A stretch of DNA of 64,000 nt from an uncultured Clostridia bacterium (GTDB taxonomy: Bacteria; Bacillota; Clostridia; Oscillospirales; Acutalibacteraceae): assembly GCA_945863885.1 (NCBI GenBank), contig CAMAZY010000007.1:1-64000 (forward strand), given 5' to 3'. Within the stretch, counting starts at the first letter, position 1. Every line of letters starts with the position of its first letter. The notes under the pieces were generated by a model. That model saw nothing but the letters and a program-made list of their open reading frames with translations. It was not told the DNA's origin and did not search any database. The translations under genes were made by a program, and so were the position numbers. Positions 25,049 through 35,818 of this stretch are shown in pieces.

Positions 25049-25999
25049 TTAGTCTTCGTCAGATCTTAAACCGAGACCGAATGAATGAAGCTTATTGATG
25101 ACTTCGTCAAGCGATTTCTTGCCGAGGTTTCTGACCTTCATCATGTCTTCCTCTGTCTTGGTTGTCAAATCCTCAACCGTGTTGATGCCTGCACGCTTCA
25201 AGCAGTTGAACGAACGTACAGACAAGTCAAGTTCCTCAATGGTCATCTCAAGAACCTTTTCTTTTGAGTCCTCGCTCTTATCAACCATTATCTCAGTGTC
25301 ATACGCCTCTCCCGACAGATCGCCGAAGAGAGCGAGATGTTCGTTGAGAAACTTGGCTGCGAGAGATACGGCTTCTGTCGCCGCAATTGTCTTGTCGGTC
25401 CAGACCTCAAGCGTAAGCTTGTCAAGGTCTGTCGTCTGACGAACACGGGTATTTTCAACCGTGTAATTGACTTTCAACACCGGTGTGTAGATTGAGTCGA
25501 TTGCAATAACTCCGATCGGCGGCTTCATCTTCTCTTTGTTCTGTTCAGCCGAAACATATCCTCTGCCCTTGTCACAGGTCATCTCCATACTTACATGCGC
25601 GTCCTTATCAAGCGTGCAGATGTGCGCTTCCGGATTGAGAATTTCAACCTCGGAGTCACACTTGATATCGCCGGCAAGAACTTCACCCTCACCGTTTGCT
25701 TCGATATAGATTGTTTTCGGACCTTCACCGTATATTTTGAGGATAACACGCTTTAAGTTGAGCACGATTTCGGTGACGTCTTCTTTCACACCGGGAATCG
25801 TTGAGAACTCGTGGAGAACCCCGTCAATCTTAACGCTTGTTATCGCATATCCGGGAAGAGAAGAGAGAAGAATTCTTCTCAGGCTGTTGCCCAAGGTGAT
25901 TCCGTAACCGCTTTCCAACGGGGATACAATGATCTTGCCGTAGGTGCCGTCGGGAGCTAACTCAGCAGTTTCAATTCTGGGCTTTTCAATTCCTATCAT
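25049..25999 (-). CDS. rpoA: RNA polymerase alpha subunit
   Basis: 316 residues. The N-terminal dimerisation domain (residues ~1-230) has the typical [22 protein letters not shown]. The C-terminal domain ([32 protein letters not shown]) is the DNA UP-element and activator contact module. It lies between rpsD and rplQ, the standard alpha-operon order. Confidence 0.98.
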   Translation of the reverse strand: MIGIEKPRIETAELAPDGTYGKIIVSPLESGYGITLGNSLRRILLSSLPGYAITSVKIDGVLHEFSTIPGVKEDVTEIVLNLKRVILKIYGEGPKTIYIEANGEGEVLAGDIKCDSEVEILNPEAHICTLDKDAHVSMEMTCDKGRGYVSAEQNKEKMKPPIGVIAIDSIYTPVLKVNYTVENTRVRQTTDLDKLTLEVWTDKTIAATEAVSLAAKFLNEHLALFGDLSGEAYDTEIMVDKSEDSKEKVLEMTIEELDLSVRSFNCLKRAGINTVEDLTTKTEEDMMKVRNLGKKSLDEVINKLHSFGLGLRSDED

Positions 26000-26043
26000 G
26001 CAAACCCTCCTTATTCTACTGTGGTTTTGTAAGGAACTGTCTA

Positions 26044-26670
26044 TTACTTAGAATAGAACTCGACAATGAGATGTTCTTCAACCGGTGTTGTGATCTGTTC
26101 ACGCTCCGGAAGAGCAACTACCTTAGCTTCAAGAGTCTCTGCGTTCAGATCAAGCCATTCGGGAACCGGTCTTGATGCGTTTGCTTCAAGAACAGCCTTG
26201 ATCTTTACGCTGTCACGGCTCTTCGCCTTGATTGAAACCGTGTCGCCTGCCTTAAGCAGATAACTCGGGATGTCAACCTTCTTGCCGTTTACCAGATAAT
26301 GACCGTGTGTTACAAGCTGTCTTGCTTCTGCTCTTGAAGAAGCCCAACCGAGCGTGTAAACAACGTTGTCAAGACGGCTTTCGCAGATACGAAGAAGGTT
26401 TGTACCTGTTACGCCGGCCTTGCGCTCAGCCATAAGGAAATATTTGTGGAACTGTCCTTCCTGGATTCCGTAATAACGTCTTGCCTGCTGCTTTGCGCGA
26501 AGCTGAAGTCCGTATTCGGAATTCTTGCTGCGGTTCTGACCGTGCTGACCGGGGGCATAGGAACGACGCTCAATAGCACACTTGCCGGTGTAGCATCTGT
26601 CACCCTTTAAAAAGAGCTTCTTGCCCTCGCGGCGGCACATCTTACATACCGCACCTGTATATCTTGCCAT
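26044..26670 (-). CDS. rpsD: Ribosomal protein S4 (zinc-binding form)
   Basis: 208 residues, a primary 16S rRNA binder. The N-terminus carries four Cys (CKMCRREG, then CYTGKC), the zinc-binding version rather than the Cys-free paralog. The S4 RNA-binding domain ([20 protein letters not shown]) is intact. In other bacteria S4 represses the alpha operon; no leader structure was identified here. Confidence 0.98.
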   Translation of the reverse strand: MARYTGAVCKMCRREGKKLFLKGDRCYTGKCAIERRSYAPGQHGQNRSKNSEYGLQLRAKQQARRYYGIQEGQFHKYFLMAERKAGVTGTNLLRICESRLDNVVYTLGWASSRAEARQLVTHGHYLVNGKKVDIPSYLLKAGDTVSIKAKSRDSVKIKAVLEANASRPVPEWLDLNAETLEAKVVALPEREQITTPVEEHLIVEFYSK

Positions 26671-26685
26671 ATGATTGTACCTCCG

Positions 26686-27087
26686 TTATACGCGTCTTCT
26701 CTTGGGCGGACGGCAGCCGTTGTGCGGAATCGGAGTAACGTCTTTGATCATCGTTACGTCGAGTCCGGCAGTCTGTAAAGCTCTGATTGCGGCTTCACGG
26801 CCTGCGCCCGGTCCCTTAACATATACTTCAACAGTCTTCATGCCGTGCTCCATAGCGGCCTTTGCAGCGGTTTCAGCCGCTGTCTGTGCAGCATAGGGAG
26901 TGGATTTTCTTGAGCCTCTGAAGCCCATTTCACCGGCACTTGCCCATGACACAGCGTTACCCTGGGTATCCGTAATGGTAACGATTGTGTTGTTGAAGGT
27001 GGATTGGATATGGGCCGCACCGCGTTCAATGTTCTTTCTTTCGCGGCGACGGCGAACGGTAGTTTTCTTGCCTACCTTAGCAGCCAT
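26686..27087 (-). CDS. rpsK: Ribosomal protein S11
   Basis: 133 residues. [18 protein letters not shown] and the C-terminal [18 protein letters not shown] are diagnostic for S11, a platform protein of the small subunit. Between rpsM and rpsD. Confidence 0.98.
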   Translation of the reverse strand: MAAKVGKKTTVRRRRERKNIERGAAHIQSTFNNTIVTITDTQGNAVSWASAGEMGFRGSRKSTPYAAQTAAETAAKAAMEHGMKTVEVYVKGPGAGREAAIRALQTAGLDVTMIKDVTPIPHNGCRPPKRRRV

Positions 27088-27106
27088 AATAGCATCCTCC
27101 TTTTAA

Positions 27107-27475
27107 TTACTTCTTCTTGTTTGCGATGGTCTTCTTCGGACCCTTGCGTGTACGGGCGTTTGTCTTGGAACGCTGTCCTCTTACGGGAAGTCCCTTTCTG
27201 TGACGTACGCCGCGGTAGCAGCCGATTTCGATCAGTCTCTTGATATCGAATGCCGTCTTTCTTCTGAGGTCACCTTCAACCTTTACGTTGTGGTCGATGT
27301 ACTCACGAAGCTTTGAAACGTCATCTTCGGTTAAGTCCTTAACTCTGATGTCGGGGTCAACGCCTGTTGCAGCAATGATGTCTGCAGCCGTTTTGCGACC
27401 GATACCGTAGATATAAGTTAAAGCGATTTCAACTCTCTTATCTCTCGGAAGGTCAACACCTGAAATACGAGCCAT
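27107..27475 (-). CDS. rpsM: Ribosomal protein S13
   Basis: 122 residues starting [20 protein letters not shown], with the H2TH-type [12 protein letters not shown] and the basic C-terminal tail ([17 protein letters not shown]) that reaches the P-site tRNA. Confidence 0.98.
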   Translation of the reverse strand: MARISGVDLPRDKRVEIALTYIYGIGRKTAADIIAATGVDPDIRVKDLTEDDVSKLREYIDHNVKVEGDLRRKTAFDIKRLIEIGCYRGVRHRKGLPVRGQRSKTNARTRKGPKKTIANKKK

Positions 27476-27506
27476 TTATCAGTTCACCTCCATTTTTCTT
27501 GCGTCA

Positions 27507-27620
27507 TTAGCCCTGACGCTGCTTGTGCTTGGGATTTTCACAGATAACCATGACCTTACCCTTGCGCTTAATGATTTTGCATTTTTCGCAGATTTTCTTG
27601 ACAGAAGGTCTGACTTTCAT
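27507..27620 (-). CDS. rpmJ: Ribosomal protein L36
   Basis: A 37-residue gene read directly from the sequence: it starts [15 protein letters not shown] and ends KHKQRQG. The C-x2-C...C...H set marks the zinc-binding form. A Gly-Gly-Ala-Gly-Gly type ribosome-binding site is present upstream on the minus strand. It lies in the normal infA-rpmJ-rpsM order. Confidence 0.97.
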   Translation of the reverse strand: MKVRPSVKKICEKCKIIKRKGKVMVICENPKHKQRQG

Positions 27621-27660
27621 CTGAACTATACCTCCTCGAAAATTTTCCTTTAATTTAAGG

Positions 27661-27879
27661 TTATTTGGATCTCCATGTTATGCGGCCCTTTGTCAGGTCG
27701 TAGGGAGACATTTCGACCGTGACCTTATCGCCGGGGAGAATGCGGATGTTGTTCATCCGTAATTTTCCGGAAATGTGAGCCTGAATGATGTGTCCGTTGT
27801 CAAGCTCGACTTTGAAGGTTGCGTTCGGCAGCGCCTCAACAACAGCACCCTCAATTTCGATCATATCCTGTTTTGACAT
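27661..27879 (-). CDS. infA: Translation initiation factor IF-1
   Basis: 72 residues forming one S1/OB fold ([33 protein letters not shown] end). It occupies the A site during initiation. It sits between the KOW protein gene and rpmJ. Confidence 0.98.
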   Translation of the reverse strand: MSKQDMIEIEGAVVEALPNATFKVELDNGHIIQAHISGKLRMNNIRILPGDKVTVEMSPYDLTKGRITWRSK

Positions 27880-27896
27880 AACTATCTCTGCCTCTC

Positions 27897-28133
27897 TTAG
27901 ATTTGTAACTGTCTGAGCGCTCTGCGAAGCCTCAGATCGGTTGCCAATGATTCTTCGTCAAGCCGGTATCCGGTTTCGGTCAGATGACGGGGATTTTTGC
28001 GTTTCGCTCTTTTGAGCGGACGTTCCTTTCCGTCACAGACCAGTACCGAACCGTTGTCTGTACCGACTACCGCAAGCAAACGTCCATTATCACGTCCTGC
28101 GGTGGAGCACACTACCATTCCTCTTTCAAGCAT
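27897..28133 (-). CDS. KOW-domain RNA-binding protein (L14e-like)
   Basis: 78 residues. The N-terminal [20 protein letters not shown] is a KOW motif as in archaeal L14e, and the C-terminus is basic. In many Clostridia a gene of this kind sits between map and infA. It is probably ribosome-associated; no exact role is known to me. Confidence 0.88.
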   Translation of the reverse strand: MLERGMVVCSTAGRDNGRLLAVVGTDNGSVLVCDGKERPLKRAKRKNPRHLTETGYRLDEESLATDLRLRRALRQLQI

Positions 28134-28139
28134 AGGCGC

Positions 28140-28889
28140 TTACTCTTTCGTAAGGATCACCGGGCCGTCGTTTGTGATTGCCACGGTGTGCTCGAAATGA
28201 GCAGAAAGCTTGTGGTCGGCGGTTTTGACCGTCCAGCCGTCAGGCATCTGTCTGATGGCCGCCGTGCCTTCGTTGATCATTGGCTCAATAGCGAGTGTCA
28301 TGCCCGGTAACAGGCGTACGCCGCGACCGGCCTTGCCGTAATTCGGGACACTCGGATCTTCATGTAATTCTCTGCCGACGCCGTGCCCCGTGTACTCACG
28401 GACAACGCCGTAGCCCCTTTGTTCGCAGTAGACCTGAACCGCCGAAGCAATATCGCCGATCTTGTTGCCGGGAACCGCCATTTCGATTGCCTTGTAAAGG
28501 CTCTCTTTCGTGGTATCCATCAGCCGCTGTGCCTGTTCGGAAATTTTTCCGCAGGCAAAAGTGGCAGCATTATCGCCGTTATAGCCGTGAATCTTAGCGC
28601 CTAAGTCAATGCTAACAATGTCGCCTTCTTTGAGAATACGTTCTTTACTTGGTATGCCATGAATGATCTCGTCGTTTATGGAAATGCATGCGGTGGCAGG
28701 AAAGCCGTACAGGTGAAGGAAGTTCGGTTCCGCACCCTGGCTTTTAATGTATTCATAGGCGATCTGGTCGATTTCCCAAGTGGAAACGCCCGGCCGAACC
28801 GCTTCGCCTGCCACGCGTAGTGCTCCGGCAGATATTCTGCACGCCTCTTTCATGAGCGTAAGCTCGCGAGTCGTTTTGAGCACTATCAT
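28140..28889 (-). CDS. map: Methionine aminopeptidase, type I
   Basis: 249 residues. It removes the initiator Met from new proteins. Metal ligands appear in SIDLGAKIHGYNGDNAATF (Asp, Asp), GHGVGRELHEDP (His) and AIEPMINEG (Glu). It is short, without an N-terminal zinc-finger extension. It starts 2 bases after adk and is co-transcribed with secY and adk. Confidence 0.97.
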   Translation of the reverse strand: MIVLKTTRELTLMKEACRISAGALRVAGEAVRPGVSTWEIDQIAYEYIKSQGAEPNFLHLYGFPATACISINDEIIHGIPSKERILKEGDIVSIDLGAKIHGYNGDNAATFACGKISEQAQRLMDTTKESLYKAIEMAVPGNKIGDIASAVQVYCEQRGYGVVREYTGHGVGRELHEDPSVPNYGKAGRGVRLLPGMTLAIEPMINEGTAAIRQMPDGWTVKTADHKLSAHFEHTVAITNDGPVILTKE

Positions 28890-28891
28890 GC

Positions 28892-29524
28892 TTAATCCTC
28901 CAATGCTTTGAGGGTGAGCGCCGTCGTATTGGCGATTTCCTCCTGACCCTCAACGATTCTGAGCTTGCCTTTTTTCTCGTAGAACTCCTTGAGCGGTTCG
29001 GTCTGCGTGTGATATACCGCAAGACGCTCTAAAACCGTGTCGGGGTGGTCGTCCTTACGCTGAACAAGCTCGCTGCCGCAGCTGTTGCACACGCCATCCT
29101 TCTCCGGCTTTTTGTAAAGCAGGTGGTAGGAAGCGCCGCAGCCCTGGCAAACTCTTCTGCCTGACATTCTTGCAGCGATTTTTTCGTCCGGTACTTCGAT
29201 ATCAATTACCTTGTCGATTTCGATTCCCATTTCGTCAAGTGCCTCTGCCTGAGGTACCGTTCTCGGGAAACCGTCAAGAATAAAACCGTTTTTGCAGTCG
29301 TCGGCTTTGAGTCTGTCCTTGATGATGCCGATTACGACCTCATCGGGAACAAGGGCTCCTTTTTCAATGAAATCCTTGGCTTTTCTGCCCATTTCCGTGC
29401 CGTCTTTAATGGCTGCGCGGATAATGTTGCCGGTTGATATCGTAGGAATCGAGAGGCGTTCGCTTACAACTTCCGCCTGCGTACCTTTACCGGCGCCCGG
29501 TGCGCCGAGAAATATCAGTTTCAT
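28892..29524 (-). CDS. adk: Adenylate kinase
   Basis: 210 residues. The P-loop GAPGAGKGT, the AMP-site region FILDGFPRT and a zinc-binding lid with CQGCGASYH and CNSCGSEL mark the long, Gram-positive form. It converts ATP + AMP to 2 ADP. Between secY and map as in other Firmicutes. Confidence 0.98.
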   Translation of the reverse strand: MKLIFLGAPGAGKGTQAEVVSERLSIPTISTGNIIRAAIKDGTEMGRKAKDFIEKGALVPDEVVIGIIKDRLKADDCKNGFILDGFPRTVPQAEALDEMGIEIDKVIDIEVPDEKIAARMSGRRVCQGCGASYHLLYKKPEKDGVCNSCGSELVQRKDDHPDTVLERLAVYHTQTEPLKEFYEKKGKLRIVEGQEEIANTTALTLKALED

Positions 29525-29539
29525 CTTTGCACCTCCGGA

Positions 29540-30859
29540 TTAGTCAAGGAAGCCCTTATAGTGTCTCATCATCATCTGGCTTTCGAGCTGCTTGGTGGTT
29601 TCAAGCGCAACGCCGACTACGATGATAAGAGAGGTACCGCCGAGAGAAAGCATCATCGGCTTGCCGATAAGGGAAGTAAACAGCGTCAGAAGATTCGGGA
29701 AGAGAGCAACAACGCTCAGAAGAAGGGCACCCATAAGGGTGATTCTGTTAAGAATCTTCTTGATGTAGTCCGCTGTCGGCTTGCCCGGGCGGATACCCGG
29801 AATCATACCGCTGTTCTTACGGATATTATTGGCCATTTCAACCGGATTGTACTGAATGCTTGCATAGAAGTAAGCAAAGAACAGAATCAGGAAGAAATAC
29901 ATAATAGCGTAAGCCCAGTGACTCGATTCAAAAATTGAGAAGAAGGTTGCCCAACCGCCCTTGATCTTGTCTTCACTTAAGAAGAGCTTGATGGTCGGCG
30001 GAATGGAAAGAATGGACGAAGCGAAGATAACGGGAAGAACACCGGACATATTGACCTTGATGGGGATATGGGTGCTCTGACCGCCGTACATCTTACGGCC
30101 TACTACTCGTTTTGCGTACTGAACGGGGATTCTTCTTTCGGCGTTATCCATCCATACGATGAAAGCGATCATCGCAAGAAGAAGAACAACAACGATCGGA
30201 ACAAGTGCATAGTAAGCACCGGCCAGTTTGAGATATCCGTACATGGTAGCAACGAGTGTCGGCATACGGGATACGATACCGGCAAAAAGGATAATGGAAA
30301 TACCATTGCCGATACCCTTGTCGTTAACCTGCTCGCCGAGCCACATAACAAGGCAGGAGCCGGCAACGAGAACTAAAATAATCGCTAAGCCCTGAAGTAC
30401 AGCGGCAAAACCGGTGAACAGTTCGCCGTTGGCGTCAGTAACAATATAGCCCTTCGCTCTCAGGTATACAAAGTAAGCGATTGACTGAAGAAGAGCAAGA
30501 CCGGCCGTTGTGTAACGGGTGATGGTCGCCATCTTCTTTCTGCCCTCTTCGCCTTCCTTGGAAAGCTTTTCAAGGGCGGGAATCGCAACCGTGAGAAGCT
30601 GAATAATAATGGAGCTGTTGATGTACGGTGTTACGGACAGCGCAAAAATGGTTCCGTAGTTGAAAGCGTCACCGGTGAGCATTGCAAGATAGTTCATGAA
30701 TGTCTCGCCGTTGGGGTCAACGATACCGTCACCGGTAATGTTCGTGAACGGAACGGGGATTGCAGCGCCGATTCTGAAAATTAAAACTATAAGTGCCGTG
30801 AAAAGCATCTTCTTACGAAGGTCTGCAATCTTCCATGCATTTATAAATGTTTTTATCAC
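29540..30859 (-). CDS. secY: Protein translocase subunit SecY
   Basis: 439 residues with ten membrane helices, the channel of the Sec translocon. Diagnostic stretches are GIGNGISIILFAGI and the cytoplasmic loop with RRIPVQYAKRVVGRKMYGG. It follows rplO by one base, giving tight co-translation in the spc part of the cluster. Confidence 0.98.
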   Translation of the reverse strand: MIKTFINAWKIADLRKKMLFTALIVLIFRIGAAIPVPFTNITGDGIVDPNGETFMNYLAMLTGDAFNYGTIFALSVTPYINSSIIIQLLTVAIPALEKLSKEGEEGRKKMATITRYTTAGLALLQSIAYFVYLRAKGYIVTDANGELFTGFAAVLQGLAIILVLVAGSCLVMWLGEQVNDKGIGNGISIILFAGIVSRMPTLVATMYGYLKLAGAYYALVPIVVVLLLAMIAFIVWMDNAERRIPVQYAKRVVGRKMYGGQSTHIPIKVNMSGVLPVIFASSILSIPPTIKLFLSEDKIKGGWATFFSIFESSHWAYAIMYFFLILFFAYFYASIQYNPVEMANNIRKNSGMIPGIRPGKPTADYIKKILNRITLMGALLLSVVALFPNLLTLFTSLIGKPMMLSLGGTSLIIVVGVALETTKQLESQMMMRHYKGFLD

Positions 30860-30860
30860 T

Positions 30861-31304
30861 TCAGATCACCTCGGTCTTTCCGCCCGCAGCCTCAATTTTC
30901 TGCTTTGCAGAGTCACTGAAAGCATTAGCCTGAACTGTGAGTGCCTTGGTGATGTCGCCGTTTCCGAGAACCTTGACACCGTCAAGAACCTTCTTTACAA
31001 GACCTTTTTCAACGAGTGATTCGATTGTTACGGTATCGCCGTTGTCATAAGCTTTTTCAAGAGCAGCAACGTTTACGATAGCCATTTCTGTTCCAAAGAT
31101 GTTGACGAAGCCTCTTTTCGGGATTCGTCTCTGAAGGGGCATCTGACCGCCTTCGAAGCCGGCGCGCATGCCTCTGCCGGCACGGGCCTTCTGACCCTTG
31201 TGACCTTTACCTGCGGTTTTACCCTGACCGGAAGCGGGGCCTCTGCCGATACGCTTGCGCTCCTTGGTTGAACCTGCAGCAGGTGAAAGTTCGTGCAGTT
31301 TCAT
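30861..31304 (-). CDS. rplO: Ribosomal protein L15
   Basis: 147 residues, starting [20 protein letters not shown] with the Gly/Lys-rich [20 protein letters not shown] segment that enters the rRNA. The C-terminal globular half is normal. Confidence 0.98.
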   Translation of the reverse strand: MKLHELSPAAGSTKERKRIGRGPASGQGKTAGKGHKGQKARAGRGMRAGFEGGQMPLQRRIPKRGFVNIFGTEMAIVNVAALEKAYDNGDTVTIESLVEKGLVKKVLDGVKVLGNGDITKALTVQANAFSDSAKQKIEAAGGKTEVI

Positions 31305-31323
31305 ATTGTTCGCACCTCCTCTT

Positions 31324-31503
31324 TTATGCTTCGGTAACCTCGATAAGGTGTGAAATCTTCTTCACCTTACCCTGAGTTTGCGGATTGTTCGGCTGAGTGG
31401 ACTCGTCGCCGATTTTACGAAGACCGAGTGCATGGGCGGTGGCAATCTGATCCTTCTTAGAACCGATGAGGCTCTTTACAAGCTTAACCTTAATGTCTGC
31501 CAT
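31324..31503 (-). CDS. rpmD: Ribosomal protein L30
   Basis: 59-residue L30 with the [19 protein letters not shown] signature. The ATG at 31503 is chosen because AAGGAGG is 8 bases upstream; a GTG two codons earlier is too close. Confidence 0.96.
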   Translation of the reverse strand: MADIKVKLVKSLIGSKKDQIATAHALGLRKIGDESTQPNNPQTQGKVKKISHLIEVTEA

Positions 31504-31516
31504 TTTCACGCCCTCC

Positions 31517-32017
31517 TTAACCTAAGATTTCCTTGGCTGTCTTTCCTCTGACTTCGGCAACTTCTTCAACGTTGCGAAGCTTTGAAAGACCGTCAATTGT
31601 TGCTCTTACAACGTTGCACGGGTTGTTGGAACGAAGAGCCTTTGTACGAATGTCCTTGATGCCGACTGTTTCAACAACGGCACGGACGGGGCCGCCGGCG
31701 ATAACGCCGGTACCGGGTGCGGCAGGCTTGAGAAGAACAACGCCTGCGCCGAACTTACCGATGATCTCGTGAGGAATGGTTGTGCCCTTAAGAGCAACCT
31801 TCATCAGGTTCTTTTTAGCGTCCTCGATACCCTTACGGATAGCGTCGGGAACTTCGCCCGATTTGCCGAGACCGAATCCGACAATGCCGTTACCGTCACC
31901 GACAACAACCAATGCGGCGAACTTGAAGATACGGCCGCCCTTGACTGTCTTTGATACACGGTTGATCGCTACGACACGTTCTGTAAGTTCATAAGCTGAT
32001 GCATCAATCTTTGTCAT
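31517..32017 (-). CDS. rpsE: Ribosomal protein S5
   Basis: 166 residues. The double-stranded RNA-binding N-half ([21 protein letters not shown]) and the glycine-rich [20 protein letters not shown] are diagnostic. Helps decoding accuracy on the small subunit. Confidence 0.98.
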   Translation of the reverse strand: MTKIDASAYELTERVVAINRVSKTVKGGRIFKFAALVVVGDGNGIVGFGLGKSGEVPDAIRKGIEDAKKNLMKVALKGTTIPHEIIGKFGAGVVLLKPAAPGTGVIAGGPVRAVVETVGIKDIRTKALRSNNPCNVVRATIDGLSKLRNVEEVAEVRGKTAKEILG

Positions 32018-32036
32018 AAATCAATTTCCTCCTTGC

Positions 32037-32393
32037 TTAGAACTTCAGGCCGGCAGCACGAGCGCCGTCTGCAAGTGCCTGAACACGACCGTGATAGATG
32101 TAACCGCCTCTGTCGAATACGCATTCTTCAATGCCTTTTTCAGCGGCTCTTTTTCCGAGAAGCTCGCCAACCTTGGTTGCGGCTTCGATGTTTCCACCGT
32201 ACTCAAAATCCTTCTCCGTTGTTGAAGCGGCGGCGAGGGTAACACCCTGAACGTCGTCGATCAACTGAGCATAGATGTGGTTGAGTGAACGGTATACGCA
32301 CAGACGGGGACAAGAAGCAGTACCGCTGATCTTTGCACGGACTCTTGTATGTCTCTTCTGTCTGGCTTTATTACTGTCTTGTTTGCTGACCAT
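32037..32393 (-). CDS. rplR: Ribosomal protein L18
   Basis: 118 residues, 5S rRNA binder. [18 protein letters not shown] and the C-terminal [20 protein letters not shown] are typical. Confidence 0.98.
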   Translation of the reverse strand: MVSKQDSNKARQKRHTRVRAKISGTASCPRLCVYRSLNHIYAQLIDDVQGVTLAAASTTEKDFEYGGNIEAATKVGELLGKRAAEKGIEECVFDRGGYIYHGRVQALADGARAAGLKF

Positions 32394-32417
32394 TGAAATT
32401 TCACTCCTTTACCAATC

Positions 32418-32960
32418 TTATTTGCCCTTACCGGCTTTACCTTCTTTACGGCGAATGTGTTCGTCAACATACTTGATGCCCTTGCCCTTGTAGGGTTCCG
32501 GCGGACGCTTTTCACGAACTTCAGCCGCAAACTGGCCGACGATTTCCTTATCCGGACCGCTGATTACGATCTTGTTCGGAGCGGGAACGTCGATTGTGAT
32601 GCCGTCGGTCTCCGACATGATTACGTCGTGAGAGTAGCCGATCTTCATAACGAGATCCTTGCCTTTTTTCTCCGCTCTGTAACCGATACCGTTGATCTCA
32701 AGCTCCTTTTTGAAACCGGTTGAAACGCCTTCAACCATGTTTGCGATAAGGGAACGGGTAAGACCGTGAAGTGATCTGTTTTCCTTGGCATCGTTCGGGC
32801 GGGTAACGGTGATTACGTCGCCGTCCTTCGTAATAGCCATGTTGCTGTGGAAAGTCTTGGTAAGTGTGCCCTTCGGGCCTTTTGCTGTTACGGTGCTGCC
32901 GTTAACGGTAACTTCAACACCTGCCGGAATGTGAATCGGCAATCTTCCTATACGTGACAT
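32418..32960 (-). CDS. rplF: Ribosomal protein L6
   Basis: 180 residues starting MSRIGRLPIHIPAGVEVTV, with the C-terminal RKRPPEPYKGKGI-type motif (here EKRPPEPYKGKGIKY). Located near the factor-binding site of the large subunit. Confidence 0.98.
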   Translation of the reverse strand: MSRIGRLPIHIPAGVEVTVNGSTVTAKGPKGTLTKTFHSNMAITKDGDVITVTRPNDAKENRSLHGLTRSLIANMVEGVSTGFKKELEINGIGYRAEKKGKDLVMKIGYSHDVIMSETDGITIDVPAPNKIVISGPDKEIVGQFAAEVREKRPPEPYKGKGIKYVDEHIRRKEGKAGKGK

Positions 32961-32972
32961 TTCGGCACCCCC

Positions 32973-33371
32973 TTACCAGATGAAAGCAAGAACTTCACCG
33001 CCGACGTTTGCCTTGCGTGCGTCCTTGTCAGTCATGATACCCTTGGAAGTGGAGATGATGGCGATGCCGAGTCCCTTCATTACCTTGGGCATATCTTCAC
33101 AGCTTGTATAGATTCTCAGACCGGGCTTTGAAACTCTTCTGAGACCTGTAATTACCTGGGACTTATTCGGACCGTACTTAAGCTGTATGTCCATAATTCC
33201 CTGCTTACCGTCTTCCTCGACGGTGAAGCTCTTGATATAACCTTCATCCACAAGAATCTGAGCAATTGCCTTCTTCGTGTTGGATGCAGGAATCTTAACC
33301 GAATCGTGTTTTGCTGATGAAGCGTTACGGATTCTTGTAAGCATATCAGCGATTGCGTCTGTTACTTGCAT
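32973..33371 (-). CDS. rpsH: Ribosomal protein S8
   Basis: 132 residues starting [20 protein letters not shown] and ending with the conserved GGEVLAFIW. In Escherichia coli S8 represses the spc operon; such a site was not identified here. Confidence 0.98.
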   Translation of the reverse strand: MQVTDAIADMLTRIRNASSAKHDSVKIPASNTKKAIAQILVDEGYIKSFTVEEDGKQGIMDIQLKYGPNKSQVITGLRRVSKPGLRIYTSCEDMPKVMKGLGIAIISTSKGIMTDKDARKANVGGEVLAFIW

Positions 33372-33403
33372 ATTCCTTTACCTCCTTGAATTATTGCAAT
33401 TGC

Positions 33404-33589
33404 TTACCAGCTTGCTTTCTTCACGCCGGGAATCTGTCCTGCGTGAGCAAGCTCTCTGAAGCAGATACGGCATACTCCGTACTTACGAAGATAAGCGTGA
33501 GGTCTGCCGCAGATTTTACATCTGTTGTACTGCCTTGTGGAATACTTGGCGGCTCTTTTCTGTTTTTCTTTCATTGCAGTCTTTGCCAT
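33404..33589 (-). CDS. rpsN: Ribosomal protein S14, type Z
   Basis: 61 residues with [20 protein letters not shown], the four-Cys zinc ribbon of the short type Z S14. A zinc-independent long paralog is not in the window. Confidence 0.98.
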   Translation of the reverse strand: MAKTAMKEKQKRAAKYSTRQYNRCKICGRPHAYLRKYGVCRICFRELAHAGQIPGVKKASW

Positions 33590-33605
33590 AAGTTATTCCC
33601 TCCTC

Positions 33606-34148
33606 TTATTGCTTTTCGAAAGGCGCACCCATAAGAGTGAGCAGCTCTCTTGCTTCTTCGTCGGTGTTGGCCGTTGTAACGAAGCAGATGTCCATACCGC
33701 GAACCTTGTCGATCTTATCGTAGTCGATTTCCGGGAAAATAAGCTGTTCCTTGATACCGACCGAATAGTTTCCTCTGCCGTCGAAGGCGTTGGGGTTGAT
33801 GCCTCTGAAGTCACGGACTCTCGGAAGAGCCAGATTGAAGAATCTGTCGATGAATTCATACATCTTTTCGCCGCGAAGCGTAACCTTTACGCCGATTACC
33901 ATACCTTCGCGGAGCTTGAAGTTAGCAACTGATTTCTTAGCCTTGCAAAGAACGGGCTGCTGACCGGTGATTGCTCTTACGTCTGCTACGATAGCGTCAA
34001 GTACCTTGGAGTTGGTGCTTGCTTCGCCGCAGGCAACGTTGATAACAACCTTATCGATCTTCGGGATTTGCATAACGCTCTTATAGCCGAACTTCTTCAT
34101 GAGTGCAGGTGCAACTTCATTGACATAAGTTTGCTTTAATCTTGCCAT
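33606..34148 (-). CDS. rplE: Ribosomal protein L5
   Basis: 180 residues, a 5S rRNA binder of the central protuberance ([39 protein letters not shown]). The start at 34148 has GGAGG 9 bases upstream; an ATG two codons earlier is only 3 bases from it. Confidence 0.97.
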   Translation of the reverse strand: MARLKQTYVNEVAPALMKKFGYKSVMQIPKIDKVVINVACGEASTNSKVLDAIVADVRAITGQQPVLCKAKKSVANFKLREGMVIGVKVTLRGEKMYEFIDRFFNLALPRVRDFRGINPNAFDGRGNYSVGIKEQLIFPEIDYDKIDKVRGMDICFVTTANTDEEARELLTLMGAPFEKQ

Positions 34149-34163
34149 TGTCATGTTCCTCCC

Positions 34164-34499
34164 TTATTCAAACTTTGCGCCGCAATCTTTTTTCTTGCAG
34201 ACACGCATCTTTTTCTTCTTGCCCTTTTCTTCAACAATCTCATGGCCGACTCTTGTCGGTCTGCCGCATTTCGGGCAGATGAGCTGTACCTTTGAAGCGT
34301 AAAGAGCGCTTTCAGCCTCGATGATTCCGCCGGGCTCGCCCATCTTACGGGGCTTGACGTGCTTGGATACAAGGTTGACTTTCTCAACGATAACCTTGCC
34401 TTCCTTCGGGCTTACCTGAAGGACCTTGCCTCTTGCGCCACGATCCTTGCCGTTGATGACAACGACCTGGTCGCCTGTTTTAACATGAACCTTACTCAT
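34164..34499 (-). CDS. rplX: Ribosomal protein L24 with C-terminal zinc ribbon
   Basis: 111 residues. The KOW motif KTGDQVVVINGKDRGARGKV starts the protein. The C-terminal half carries LICPKCGRPTR and RVCKKKDCGAKF, a CxxC...Cx4C zinc ribbon found in the cysteine-containing L24 forms. Assembly initiator of the large subunit. Confidence 0.97.
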   Translation of the reverse strand: MSKVHVKTGDQVVVINGKDRGARGKVLQVSPKEGKVIVEKVNLVSKHVKPRKMGEPGGIIEAESALYASKVQLICPKCGRPTRVGHEIVEEKGKKKKMRVCKKKDCGAKFE

Positions 34500-34511
34500 C
34501 GTGACACCTCC

Positions 34512-34880
34512 TTAAAGAACTTCCGGAGCGAGGGACAGAATCTTGAGATAATCCTTGTCACGAAGCTCTCTTGCTACCGGCCCAAAGATACGGGTACCTC
34601 TGGGAGTTTTGTCATCTTTAATGATAACGGCTGCATTTTCGTCGAAACGAATGTATGTTCCGTCATCACGGCGAACGCCTGTTGCAGTACGAACTACGAC
34701 TGCCTTCACAACGTCGCCCTTCTTTACGACGCCACCGGGTGCTGCCTTCTTGACAGAAGCAACAATGACGTCACCGATATTAGCATATCTTCTTCCGGTT
34801 CCGCCGAGAACACGGATGCACATAAGTTCCTTCGCACCGGTATTGTCGGCAACCTTAAGATAAGTTTGCTGTTGGATCAT
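34512..34880 (-). CDS. rplN: Ribosomal protein L14
   Basis: 122 residues starting [20 protein letters not shown], with the conserved end LSLAPEVL. At the subunit interface. Confidence 0.98.
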   Translation of the reverse strand: MIQQQTYLKVADNTGAKELMCIRVLGGTGRRYANIGDVIVASVKKAAPGGVVKKGDVVKAVVVRTATGVRRDDGTYIRFDENAAVIIKDDKTPRGTRIFGPVARELRDKDYLKILSLAPEVL

Positions 34881-34908
34881 TGTGTTTAGCCTCCTTTAGC
34901 TGCACCAA

Positions 34909-35163
34909 TTATTTGGCTTTTTCGATAATCTTGACAACACGCCATCTCTTATCCTTGGAAAGAGGACGGGTTTCCATAATAAGCACACGGTCACCTACAC
35001 CGCATTCATTGTTCTCGTCGTGAGCCTTTACCTTAACGGTACGGTTAACGATCTTATTGTAAAGCGGATGCTTAACCTTGTCCTTGATTGTAACAACGAC
35101 AGTCTTTTCCATCTTGTCGCTTGAAACAATGCCTACCTGAGTTTTACGAAGATTACGTTCCAT
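34909..35163 (-). CDS. rpsQ: Ribosomal protein S17
   Basis: 84 residues, OB fold. [19 protein letters not shown] and [20 protein letters not shown] are the S17 signatures. Confidence 0.98.
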   Translation of the reverse strand: MERNLRKTQVGIVSSDKMEKTVVVTIKDKVKHPLYNKIVNRTVKVKAHDENNECGVGDRVLIMETRPLSKDKRWRVVKIIEKAK

Positions 35164-35183
35164 TATCTCTCATCCTCCATTCC

Positions 35184-35387
35184 TTAAGAGTTTGCGCCGT
35201 GAAGCTCGATGTCGCGCTGAACCGTCTTGATTCTTGCGATATCCTTTTTAACGGCGTTGATTCTCATCGGATTGTCAAGCTGATTAACAGCCTGCTGGAA
35301 ACGGAGATTGAACAGCTCCTTCTTCAGTTCGGCGAGCTTTGCGTCCATCTCAGCGGCGGACAGTTTTCTGATTTCGCTTGCTTTCAT
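35184..35387 (-). CDS. rpmC: Ribosomal protein L29
   Basis: 67 residues, two-helix protein at the exit tunnel ([19 protein letters not shown]). Its start codon touches the rplP stop (1-base overlap). Confidence 0.97.
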   Translation of the reverse strand: MKASEIRKLSAAEMDAKLAELKKELFNLRFQQAVNQLDNPMRINAVKKDIARIKTVQRDIELHGANS

Positions 35388-35818
35388 TACTGTTCACCAT
35401 CCTTTTCCTGTTCTGCTTTGGTTACGAACTTGCACTTGATCGGAAGCTTGTTAGCTGCAAGACGTAAAGCCTCACGGGCAACAGCCTCATCAACACCTGC
35501 AATTTCGAACATAACTCTGCCGGGCTTAACAACGGCTACCCAATATTCGGGTGAACCTTTACCGGAACCCATTCGGGTTTCAGCCGGCTTCTGCGTGATC
35601 GGCTTGTCGGGGAAGATCTTGATCCATACCTGACCGCCACGCTTGATGTAACGGGTCATGGCGATACGGGCTGCCTCGATCTGTCTGGAATTGATCCATG
35701 CAGGTTCAAGAGCCATCAGACCGAAGTCACCGTATGTTACCTTGTTGCCCTTGTGGGCAGCACCCTTAAGGCGTCCGCGCTGCTGCTTACGGCGCTTAAC
35801 ACGTTTAGGCATTAACAT
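35387..35818 (-). CDS. rplP: Ribosomal protein L16
   Basis: 143 residues starting [19 protein letters not shown], the standard L16 N-terminus, with AGGAGG 8-10 bases upstream of the first ATG. The gene begins inside the end of rpsC (14-base overlap), pointing to coupled translation. Confidence 0.97.
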   Translation of the reverse strand: MLMPKRVKRRKQQRGRLKGAAHKGNKVTYGDFGLMALEPAWINSRQIEAARIAMTRYIKRGGQVWIKIFPDKPITQKPAETRMGSGKGSPEYWVAVVKPGRVMFEIAGVDEAVAREALRLAANKLPIKCKFVTKAEQEKDGEQ